64,000 bases of DNA from Pseudomonas frederiksbergensis (GTDB lineage Bacteria > Pseudomonadota > Gammaproteobacteria > Pseudomonadales > Pseudomonadaceae), in the NCBI RefSeq assembly GCF_900105495.1, contig NZ_FNTF01000002.1:4332501-4396500 (forward strand). The letters are read 5' to 3'. Position 1 is the first letter of the stretch. Each line of letters starts with the position of its first letter. Positions 48,303 to 55,150 of this stretch are shown here, piece by piece. A program made the position numbers and the translations under genes. The notes beneath the pieces were generated by a model that was not told where the DNA came from, made no database searches, and saw only the letters and a program-made list of their open reading frames with translations.

Positions 48303-48652
48303 TGCAATGCGCTTCCCGAGGATGATACCGACGTTGCCCTGGCTGCAAATCGTTGCCAGTAACCCCTCAGGTAATGCTTAACACGGGGAAACAGGATAGG
48401 GATTCGAACCCCTTCTGTCGTCGCCACAGGCCGCTTAAGACCGACAAAAATGGGCTTTTCCGCTCGATCCTTTGTCGTCAGCGGTCTATTGCGGCCACAG
48501 ACTTGCCCTAAATTTGCCCTAAAGTCATTGTGTACAATCTGTTCCCGCTGCCAGGATCTGACGTTAGCCGTAAGCCCGCATGGCCCAAACGGTCTGTCAT
48601 TTCCAGGGAGGACCGATCAACCAGCTAAGACACGTCCCCCCAGGCATAGGAA
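48303..48652. other. 350-bp gap carrying direct repeat R1
   Basis: Contains the R1 copy of the attachment-like direct repeat (48397-48523). No gene seen. Confidence 0.5.
48397..48523. repeat. Attachment-like direct repeat, copy R1
   Basis: 127 nt. It matches R2 (51191-51318) in the same direction: both begin AGGGATTCGA(A/C)CCCCTTCT, have GGCC(G/A)CTTAAG in the middle and end in two TGCCCTAAA-type units six bases apart. On the minus strand the start reads as a tRNA T-arm (GGGGTTCGAATCCC). Probably duplicated ends of an integrated element. Confidence 0.6.
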
Positions 48653-49741
48653 TTAATGTGGTGTTGACTTCAGTGCATCTAGAATCGCTGCAATATTCGC
48701 CATTGGTTTCATTGCATCCTGTATCGCAGCTATCTGGGCCGACATCTGCGCTGATGGTTTTATCGCGTCTTGAATCGCAGCCATCTGGGCCGCCATCTGC
48801 GCTGTTGGTTTTATTGCGTCTTGAAACGCAGCTATCTGGGCCGTCATCTGCGCTGATGGTTTTATGGCGCCTTGAATCGCAGCTATCTGGGCCGTCATCT
48901 GCGCTGATGGTTTTATGGCGTCTTGAATCGCAGCTATCTGGGCCGCCATCTGCGCTGTTGGTTTTATTGCGTCTTGAAACGCAGCTATCTGGGCCGTCAT
49001 CTGCGCTGATGGTTTTATGGCGTCTTGAATCGCAGCTATCTGGGCCGTCATCTGCGCTGATGGTTTTATGGCGTCTTGAATCGCAGCCATCTGGGCTGCC
49101 ATCTGCGCTGTTGGTTTTATCGCGTCTTGAAACGCAGCCATCTGGGCTGCCATCTGCGCTGTTGGTTTTATCGCGTCTTGAAACGCAGCCATCTGGGCCG
49201 AAGGTTTCATTGCGTCTTGAATCGCAGCAATGTGTACCATTGATTTCATTGCATCCTGAAACGCTTCAAGCTGCGCCAATGGCATCACTGTAGCCCGGCG
49301 AATAGCGTCCAAAATTGGTCCGGGTGATATGCCGAGGCTTGGCAAATGCCCAGGCGGACTCACACGATTTTCTCGCATTAACGGCTGCTGAATTGTGCGA
49401 GCTGTGGCGCGGAATGCGTCAAGATGGATAAGTCCCAGTGCGGCCGCAACATGCTCCGCTTTATCGAACGACACACCCCAGTAGCGCGATATACGCAGTG
49501 AAATTGGCGCAATGAATTGCTCTATTGCTAGCGATTGGCCGGAATAAGCGGGTCCATTATGTTTGGCCTGCGAGCGCAACTCTTCGTATCCGCCATATCC
49601 GAGGATTTGAGCAAAAGTTTGCTGCGCGAAAGAACGCTTTGGCTTAACAGACTGATCGGGATGGTGCTTACTAAGCTTGGAAATAGAGCTTTTGATGCGA
49701 CCGCTATCAAAGTCGGCCGATGTAACGGGAATACGAATCAT
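48653..49741 (-). CDS. Hypothetical protein with nine tandem 17-residue repeats
   Basis: A 362-residue protein. ATG 49741 (MIRIPVTSADFDSGRIKSSI) follows GAGG by 7 nt. The N-terminal region (about 1-150) is globular, with FAQQTFAQILGYGGYEELRS, a helical motif seen in several plasmid/phage-borne proteins, and a SFDKAEHVAAALGLIHLDAF helix. From residue 194 to 346 there are nine 17-residue units of the type AAIQDAIKPSAQMTAQI, flanked by shorter 13-residue forms. A/Q-rich heptads suggest a coiled-coil or fibrous stalk; Pro in each unit would break it into segments. No transmembrane segment or signal. No known family. Confidence 0.7.
   Translation of the reverse strand: MIRIPVTSADFDSGRIKSSISKLSKHHPDQSVKPKRSFAQQTFAQILGYGGYEELRSQAKHNGPAYSGQSLAIEQFIAPISLRISRYWGVSFDKAEHVAAALGLIHLDAFRATARTIQQPLMRENRVSPPGHLPSLGISPGPILDAIRRATVMPLAQLEAFQDAMKSMVHIAAIQDAMKPSAQMAAFQDAIKPTAQMAAQMAAFQDAIKPTAQMAAQMAAIQDAIKPSAQMTAQIAAIQDAIKPSAQMTAQIAAFQDAIKPTAQMAAQIAAIQDAIKPSAQMTAQIAAIQGAIKPSAQMTAQIAAFQDAIKPTAQMAAQMAAIQDAIKPSAQMSAQIAAIQDAMKPMANIAAILDALKSTPH
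48704..49162. repeat. 51-bp tandem repeat, nine units
   Basis: 459 bp of exactly nine 51-bp units inside the 48653 gene. The units also form a higher-order 153-bp period (S-I, S-F, T-I types repeated; residues 228-278 and 279-329 of the protein). High identity points to recent expansion. All lengths are multiples of three, so copy changes stay in frame. Confidence 0.9.
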
Positions 49742-50283
49742 AAAACACCTCATACAGGGGCACAGAGTTCGTACAGCAGCTGGCGAGCCGTGGTGCACCT
49801 GACTAGGGTCAAGTTTCGTATCAAAAGAATAGGTATTGCGACTGAAGCAGTTTGGTCTCGTATCCTAAGAATTCGCGCAAGGCCAGCAGCGCCGAACGAG
49901 ACCAGTCCGGCTTAGCTGAAAGCTTAAAGATCTAAAAAATATTGTCAAGCTAAACCAAAGACGTCCTAGTTGTCGAAACTCCCAGGCCACAGCTTCCCAA
50001 GCTGATAACGAGGGTTCGATTCCCTTCACCCGCTCCACTATTTTCAAGGCCTCCAGCCTTTCCCGCGTCAACTTGGTGTCTGTTAAAGTGTCTGTTTCTG
50101 GTTTTCGCAGGCTCCGTATGAACTGAACAGACACTACGCCTAGACACTCCGCTTCCTGAACAATCCTCGCGTCCTGCCAGTCGATCACCGCATCTTCATC
50201 TGCGCCCCCGGCCATTTCCATATCACCACAACTCCTTCAGTTTCCGCGTGAGACTCTAGAATCGTTCCCGCTTGCATGATTTA
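49742..50283. other. Gap with tRNA-Gly fragment and integrase-arm-like repeats
   Basis: Contains the tRNA-Gly 3' fragment (49989-50037). Further on are repeated GTGTCTGTT motifs (two direct near 50,080-50,100 and an inverted AACAGACAC near 50,128) that resemble integrase arm sites. A minus-strand ORF through the tRNA (VKGIEPSLSAWEA) is the well-known antisense-tRNA artefact. Confidence 0.5.
49989..50037 (+). other. 3' part of tRNA-Gly(CCC), attachment-site scar
   Basis: CAGCTTCCCAAGCTG is an anticodon arm with CCC, followed by a T-arm GAGGGTTCGATTCCCTT and the acceptor 3' strand CACCCGC-TCCA. The 5' half (GCGGGTG and D-arm) is missing; unrelated sequence lies before it. Such a 3' fragment is left at the far end of an element integrated in tRNA-Gly. 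Confidence 0.75.
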
Positions 50284-50299
50284 CTGTACATACAAACAG
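50284..50299. promoter_or_regulatory. LexA box upstream of the XRE gene
   Basis: CTGTACATACAAACAG fits CTGT-N8-ACAG, the gamma-proteobacterial SOS box, 18 bp before the start at 50318. Confidence 0.7.
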
Positions 50300-50317
50300 T
50301 ATTCTGGAGATTGTGCG

Positions 50318-50686
50318 ATGACGGGGAAAATTATCAACCTCGAGCAGATCAGAGCGTTAAAGGAGGCAGGAGTCGAATGGGGACCTAGCTCTTTATTCGA
50401 TGACTTACCGCTGTCCTTCTCGGCTGCCCACTGCGCCGCTGCCCGCGCCATGCTGAGCTGGTCAGTAGAGGCACTCGCATTCCGGTCCGGGGTTTCAACC
50501 AAGGCCATCAGGGAGCTTGAAGCAGGCCGGCGTACATTGCGACCTGTCACGATGCAAGCCTTGTCGTACGCCTTCGAAGCGGAAGCTCTGGTCTTTCTTC
50601 CAGGACTGAAGCCCATGCGCGGCAATAACTGCCGAGGCGGGACTACAGACCCCAAGACACGTGATGATTTCCATCTGATCGAGTAG
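50318..50686 (+). CDS. XRE-family HTH regulator
   Basis: A 122-residue protein. ATG 50318 (MTGKIINLEQIRALKEAGVE) follows GGAG. A single HTH lies in the middle (about 42-95): AARAMLSWSVEALAFRSGVS, TKAIRELEAGRRTLRPVTMQ. It resembles small phage/island regulators that have no peptidase domain. The LexA box lies 18 bp before its start, so it is expected to be switched on by DNA damage. A second small gene follows in 75 bp. Confidence 0.8.
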   Translation: MTGKIINLEQIRALKEAGVEWGPSSLFDDLPLSFSAAHCAAARAMLSWSVEALAFRSGVSTKAIRELEAGRRTLRPVTMQALSYAFEAEALVFLPGLKPMRGNNCRGGTTDPKTRDDFHLIE

Positions 50687-50761
50687 CCCACTAAACTGGG
50701 CGACTTACTCTTCACCACTGCTTCCTGGCAGGCTAGCATCTCACTCGAAAAGGAATGTCGT

Positions 50762-51073
50762 ATGACTCAACCGTTACTTCCGATGGCTTTCAATGAGTAC
50801 GGCGAACCGGTCCCCACAGCAGACCAGGTCCGCACCATTTTGGCAGTATTACCGGTAGAAGTTGGGAACGGATTACGCGAAAAACTCAACGATGTACTTA
50901 AAGCCAGCGCACCGGGTCCATTCTCTGACGCCCTCGGCGATTTGGAAGCTTATCTGAGCGCGCTGGACGACACTCGTCTGATGCCTTTCGAAAACCAAAT
51001 TGCGCTCAAGGCGTTTGTGATGCTCGGCTGGCAGGAATGGCGGGCGAGCTTTAACACATTCGAAGCAATCTAA
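50762..51073 (+). CDS. Small hypothetical protein cotranscribed with the XRE gene
   Basis: A 103-residue soluble, mostly helical protein (MTQPLLPMAFNEYGEPVPTA and onward). VRTILAVLPVEVGNGLREKL and a Trp-rich end (LGWQEWRASFNTFEAI). RBS AAGGAATGTC. No family recognised. Downstream is direct repeat R2. It may be part of the same SOS-inducible transcript. Confidence 0.65.
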   Translation: MTQPLLPMAFNEYGEPVPTADQVRTILAVLPVEVGNGLREKLNDVLKASAPGPFSDALGDLEAYLSALDDTRLMPFENQIALKAFVMLGWQEWRASFNTFEAI

Positions 51074-51525
51074 ACGCCCGCACTCGCCCTCCCCCTGATC
51101 GTGCGAAATATTTACACCCGCTAAGACCAGGACTGAGGTGCGGGCCCAGAAGGACCCGCTTTCTGCCAACGAAATCCGTAAGGGGGTTCTCAGGGATTCG
51201 ACCCCCTTCTACCACCCGTGTAGGCCACTTAAGGCCAGAAATTTAGGCGTTTTAATCGTTTGCTCATAGCGTCCTGCGGTCCATGGCGGCCCTGAATCTG
51301 CCCTAATTTTGCCCTAAACCTCTTGATCACTACCGCTGCTAGCTCACACGGCTTTATCTCTCCACCTCGTAGCAATTTTAATCAAGCTTTCACGCAAGCC
51401 TGTCACAGGCACTACCGGCTTTTCATTTGACGAGTACAACTATCGACTCTTGCTTGGGAAAGGCCGGAGTAAGTCATTCTATCTTCATTCGGCTGCTACG
51501 CTGATCCCTTCACTGAGGATTCACG
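51074..51525. other. 452-bp gap carrying direct repeat R2
   Basis: Contains R2 (51191-51318), then about 200 bp similar to DNA upstream of small-gene copy 1 (shared GGCACTACCGG and GCTACGCTGA words). No CDS. Confidence 0.55.
51191..51318. repeat. Attachment-like direct repeat, copy R2
   Basis: 128 nt, same direction as R1 (48397-48523), about 2.8 kb apart. Shared blocks: CAGGGATTCGACCCCCTTCT, AGGCCACTTAAGG, and CTGCCCTAATTTTGCCCTAAA-type direct pairs at the end. The segment between holds the 17-residue-repeat gene, the tRNA-Gly scar, the XRE gene and its neighbour. Confidence 0.6.
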
Positions 51526-51783
51526 ATGCCACAGTCTGACCTGCTCCCTACCTTGCTATTAAAGATCAATGAAAACCAACTCGCCCTGGAGGCTGCCATC
51601 ATGGAGCTTACGCTTTGGGCAGAGAAACGCGGAGCGACCGAGGTCGGTGAGAACACCGGAGTGACCGTAATCGGCCGATTCTGTTTAAAAAGTCGGTCCG
51701 GCCCAACGGCTTGGACATTGACTGGTGAAAACGCCTTTTTTGCACGCTGCTACGTGAAATCTGAGTCCGGGAGCCACTGTTGA
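51526..51783 (+). CDS. Small gene copy 2, 3' end altered
   Basis: An 85-residue frame starting MPQSDLLPTLLLKINENQLA with GAGG before it. It is the paralogue of 46733 over the first 45 residues. After GATEVGENTG the sequence leaves the paralogue's frame and enters the IS-end-like repeat at 51673, so the last 35 residues are probably not the original protein. The family is short (about 65-70 residues), helical and common in Pseudomonas islands; function unknown. Confidence 0.6.
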   Translation: MPQSDLLPTLLLKINENQLALEAAIMELTLWAEKRGATEVGENTGVTVIGRFCLKSRSGPTAWTLTGENAFFARCYVKSESGSHC

Positions 51784-51858
51784 AAGTAAAGATTTCAATC
51801 TCGAACGCATACTTTTCTGCTGAGGAAACCATGGCCGACTTTTTCAACAGAATCGGCC
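51673..51858. mobile_element. IS-end/MITE-like scar with 26-27 bp inverted repeats
   Basis: GGCCGATTCTGTT plus AAAAAGTCGG at 51673-51699 is repeated in inverted orientation at 51833-51858 (one substitution and one indel). About 130 bp lie between with no transposase. This looks like an internally deleted insertion sequence or MITE inserted in the 3' part of the 51526 gene. Confidence 0.5.
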
Positions 51859-51951
51859 AACAGCAGTCGCTCAATACGTCTACTCAACCAAGGGCGGTTC
51901 AGGGCCAGCCTGCTAAGATTGATGCGTCTACCTCACGCAAAGGATGCAGTA

Positions 51952-52773
51952 ATGGGAAACTACACGAAAGGACTCACAGAGCGCCGTCATCACACTCAGC
52001 TCAGGGAGGGCTACTGCCTGATCTGCGGAACATTCGGCCCTCTCAGTTGGGATCATGTTCCGCCCCAGGGCAGTATCACGATCACCAAAATTGAGCAGGC
52101 TCACCTGACTGAGGTTCTGGGTATCAATTCTGATCCTGTCATTGGTGTGAAGTCTTCTAACGGTAGTAAGTTCAGAACCATCTGTAAGAATTGCAATAGC
52201 TCACATCTCGGTACTAATGACCAAGAGGTTGCGAGGGTCTACAAAGGCATATCAGAGAAGATCAAACACTATTTTTTGAGAGCAGACAGCCCAGTCAATC
52301 ACGTGCATATGCCGTTTGATGGGATGAGATTTTGCCGCGCAATGATTGGACACGTACTCTCAGCAACCACTGTAAGGGAATGCCTGCAAGAGCCCGTGCC
52401 TGTTCCCTACTATGCCCCGTTACAAAAGTTTGTCACGGGGGACGATACCGCCACCGATGACACCCATGATTTCTATGTCTGGTTCTATCCGCACCGTAGG
52501 CACATGAGCATAAAAATGTTTACTTGCAAGAATCACGGACACATTGCGACTCTAAGTCTCTTGTCGTTTTTTCCGCTGGCATTTTTGATCACAGAAAAAG
52601 AACAGGGAATTTATCCCTCTGGTGCAACGCCTATGAAGCCCACTGACAAAACACTTTACGTGAAACTCGATTCAGGACATCTGCCTTACGCTGCCTTTCC
52701 CAATGCTGGGCTGGAGGGGGATCAGATGATTCTATTAGATGGTAGCCGGTCAATTGTGAGCTACCCCATCTGA
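51952..52773 (+). CDS. HNH endonuclease-like protein
   Basis: A 273-residue protein. ATG 51952 (MGNYTKGLTERRHHTQLREG) follows AAGGA. The N-terminal HNH-type zinc site has CLICG, WDHVPPQG (the catalytic DH) and FRTICKNCNSSHLGT, so both CxxC knuckles, His and Asn are present (about 23-90). The remainder is a large beta/alpha part without motifs I know (HDFYVWFYPHRRHMSIKMFT and PYAAFPNAGLEGDQ). An isolated HNH with a long C-terminal sensor-like domain in such an island is a candidate antiphage nuclease. Composition is clearly AT-richer than the backbone. Confidence 0.75.
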   Translation: MGNYTKGLTERRHHTQLREGYCLICGTFGPLSWDHVPPQGSITITKIEQAHLTEVLGINSDPVIGVKSSNGSKFRTICKNCNSSHLGTNDQEVARVYKGISEKIKHYFLRADSPVNHVHMPFDGMRFCRAMIGHVLSATTVRECLQEPVPVPYYAPLQKFVTGDDTATDDTHDFYVWFYPHRRHMSIKMFTCKNHGHIATLSLLSFFPLAFLITEKEQGIYPSGATPMKPTDKTLYVKLDSGHLPYAAFPNAGLEGDQMILLDGSRSIVSYPI

Positions 52774-52823
52774 ATGCCGTTTGGCCGCTACCTATGTCGC
52801 CGTGGATTTCCGCTTGTTTTTAA

Positions 52824-53543
52824 TTAGCTATCTACGCCTAGTGCTGACCGTCGCTGGGCCTTAGTCATGGCGCGATTAGTTATCAACTTGTTACGGTGGT
52901 CGAATCTGTCATATAGGTCCCTGCGACTTCCGACAATGCCATACAAAAACAGTCTAACGACTCGTATGAAAATACTTATAAGCTCTAAACTGTTATTCGA
53001 CCATCGGGGAAAGCTGCCAACTGCTAAGGCTCCGAACATGTGATCTTCTGAAACCGTGTGAACATATGCGTTCAAGTTACTATACACAGCCTTCAGATCA
53101 GCGATTACATTCCGCCCAAGTTCCGACGAAAAAAAGCTCACGCCCGCTGCATCGTTGAAGACATCAGGAACGGAGGTCCTTTGAAGGATCAAAGGCTGTT
53201 CGTTTGCCGAAAAAGCCTTTAAATATGATTCAATTGCTGATCGAAGGGTCCCACCTGCTGAACGATATAGCCCCACCAAAACGCACATGATGAACTCCGA
53301 ACAATCAGAAACTACTTCACTCAGATACATCACCCCTGGTTCCTTAAAAGAGTCGGAGAACTCTTTCTTCACCGAGCCCGATTCGGACAAAAGCTCGCCC
53401 GCCGTCGTCAGTAAGGCCAAAAATTGGGTGTGTGCCCGACGGATCTCAGTGGCCTTCGCTGAATCATCCGAAACACTTCTTAAAGAGAGCGTTCTGGCAA
53501 AATCGAGAAACTCTGAAAAATCCTGATGTGCAACTGCGTTCAT
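52824..53543 (-). CDS. Unknown helical protein, third gene of the ParA-like operon
   Basis: A 239-residue protein (MNAVAHQDFSEFLDFARTLS). All-helical by eye; a segment LYRSAGGTLRSAIESYLKAF followed later by YSNLNAYVHTVSEDHMF resembles the RxxxE ... VH layout of several HEPN-like families, but no R-x4-6-H RNase motif is seen. No signal or membrane segment except a moderately hydrophobic ISIFIRVVRLFLYGIVG near the end. The start overlaps the preceding stop by 4 bp (ATGA). AT-rich. Confidence 0.7.
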   Translation of the reverse strand: MNAVAHQDFSEFLDFARTLSLRSVSDDSAKATEIRRAHTQFLALLTTAGELLSESGSVKKEFSDSFKEPGVMYLSEVVSDCSEFIMCVLVGLYRSAGGTLRSAIESYLKAFSANEQPLILQRTSVPDVFNDAAGVSFFSSELGRNVIADLKAVYSNLNAYVHTVSEDHMFGALAVGSFPRWSNNSLELISIFIRVVRLFLYGIVGSRRDLYDRFDHRNKLITNRAMTKAQRRSALGVDS

Positions 53544-54067
53544 TCAACAGACGTCCAAAGAGAGCGAATGGCTTCATTCCAAGAAAAACCCGTTTGCCTA
53601 GAGCTCTGCTTGATTATCTCCATAGAGTCAGACTCATCGCTGATCTTATTGAGCAAGTTTCCAACGTCCCGTAGGCGCTCAGGGCTGGCATTTATTGACT
53701 CCATGATAAGCATTCCTATCATTTCGTAGCGAGATCGCTTTTCCCACCTAGCTATTTTAATTTGCAGGGCTTCGAGGGCGAATTTCGCGATATCCTCGTT
53801 CGCAGGAAATAATTCAATGTCTGCTAGAACGAGTGACATAGAGCCTACAAGCGCTTTCAAATCGCTCTGCTTATCACGCTGCGAGGCTTTCCTCTCTGGC
53901 TTTCTACGCGCAGTCTTCTCATGATAAGCAAGGTTTCGAAGATAGGAAACGCCTTCGGAAAGTTCAGTTGATTCGCGCGAGCGGATAGCCCAAATTAACT
54001 CCTGAAGCAGGTCCAGCGTTTTGAGTGCAGTATCAGCTTCAGCTTGTTCTGTTTTTTTAGTGGTCAT
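53540..54067 (-). CDS. Unknown helical protein, second gene of the ParA-like operon
   Basis: A 175-residue protein (MTTKKTEQAEADTALKTLDL). All-helical and highly charged in the middle (EKTARRKPERKASQRDKQSD), then DLKALVGSMSLVLADIELFP, ARWEKRSRYEMIGMLIMES and a Trp-containing tail. Nothing recognised. It overlaps the ATPase stop by one base (TAATG) and the following gene by four, so the three products are translationally coupled. A ParB-like HTH is not visible, which argues against simple plasmid partition. Confidence 0.7.
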   Translation of the reverse strand: MTTKKTEQAEADTALKTLDLLQELIWAIRSRESTELSEGVSYLRNLAYHEKTARRKPERKASQRDKQSDLKALVGSMSLVLADIELFPANEDIAKFALEALQIKIARWEKRSRYEMIGMLIMESINASPERLRDVGNLLNKISDESDSMEIIKQSSRQTGFSWNEAIRSLWTSVE

Positions 54068-54897
54068 TATTTAGTCCTCACCACTAGTTCATTCGTGACA
54101 TTAATAATCGAGCTTTTCATACCCTGAGCGTCAGAATCCAGCATAAATATGCTGTTCAATTGCTGCTCCGCATACCTCACGCGCGTCGGGATTTGAGATG
54201 TAAAAATTTTGTCTCTCCAGTATTTGTCGCCCGACAGATACGACATCGCATCACTCAACACATTGGTACCTTGTCGGATCATAGTGAGCGCAACACCTGC
54301 ACACCGAACACTAAGACCATAGTTCTCTTTGCGATCTTCAACGATGCTCTTCAACAGGTCAAGGCCGGTAAGGGAAAGTGGATCAGGCCGAACAGGGATC
54401 AGATAGTAGTCGCTCGCTATCAGCGCACTCGTCATCCAGACCGAGGGGGTAGGTGGAGTATCAATTATGATGTAATCGTACTCGACCACTCCTTCGATTG
54501 CGTTTAAATACGCTTTTAAGCGGTTTTCGCGCCCCTCTCCGGGGGCCATTTCAAGTCTATATAGATCGAGGCTGCCGGGAAGCAGGAAAAGATTATCCCG
54601 TACTTCAACAACTTCGATCTCTTGAAGTGTTTTGGGCTGGACTTCAGTAGCCCCCCGAACTGTCGATGCCTTCACTCTCTTCCTGTCGAACAGGTCCAAC
54701 ATTGTGTCTTTATTTGCCGCCCGATGGGCGACGTAGTCTTCGGGAGTCATAAGACACTGAGTCGCATTGAATTGGGGGTCCACGTCTAAAATCAGTACCG
54801 AAGCTCCATGCTGCCGCGTAAGACAGTCTGCAATATTCACAGCGAGCGTAGTCTTGCCGACTCCTCCCTTCATATTGATAAGACTGATGACCTTCAT
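54067..54897 (-). CDS. ParA/MinD-like ATPase
   Basis: A 276-residue P-loop ATPase. Deviant Walker A KGGVGKTTLAVNIAD with the signature Lys (about 10-17), Walker A' LILDVDPQFNATQCL and Walker B-like YDYIIIDTPPTPSVWMTSAL are complete. YLIPVRPDPLSLTGLDLLKS is a usual ParA stretch. No N-terminal HTH, so it is the short, type Ib-like form. Start: ATG 54897 (MKVISLINMKGG) with GGGGA before it; 54909 is also possible. The operon continues with two unknown genes and no ParB. In the lower-GC island just before the prophage. Confidence 0.85.
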   Translation of the reverse strand: MKVISLINMKGGVGKTTLAVNIADCLTRQHGASVLILDVDPQFNATQCLMTPEDYVAHRAANKDTMLDLFDRKRVKASTVRGATEVQPKTLQEIEVVEVRDNLFLLPGSLDLYRLEMAPGEGRENRLKAYLNAIEGVVEYDYIIIDTPPTPSVWMTSALIASDYYLIPVRPDPLSLTGLDLLKSIVEDRKENYGLSVRCAGVALTMIRQGTNVLSDAMSYLSGDKYWRDKIFTSQIPTRVRYAEQQLNSIFMLDSDAQGMKSSIINVTNELVVRTK

Positions 54898-55150
54898 GTG
54901 TTTCCCCATTCCATTTGACCAATTAATGGTAAGAATACCTGAGAAACCCGTAGGATAGGCCACCCAAAAAGGAAACCTTGGTTCTGCGGGCTTGAAAATC
55001 GCCTACTCAAAATAGAAAACTCAGGAAGCTTCCAAGCTTCAGGCTTAGCTGCCAAGCAGTCGCTGTCCTGCAGGCCGCTTTTGGCCGGTTTCAGCCCTTC
55101 GTGAAAGGCAGAAATGGCCGAAAGCAGTTCTCCCCAATCTCAGAAGTGAG

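Noticed and set aside
48704..49162. CRISPR-like regular repeats
   Set aside because: Units are contiguous 51-bp tandem copies without unique spacers and are in frame inside a CDS.
48580..49293. 237-codon plus-strand frame with LSGPSSALMVL repeats
   Set aside because: The 51-bp tandem repeat is open on both strands. The minus-strand gene has the RBS, a globular N-terminus and better codon use.
49865..50221. 118-codon minus-strand ORF with VKGIEPSLSAWEA
   Set aside because: Known artefact: antisense translation through the tRNA-Gly fragment.
54067..54897. ParA-like gene as proof of an integrated plasmid
   Set aside because: No ParB, replication gene or parS-like repeats seen nearby.
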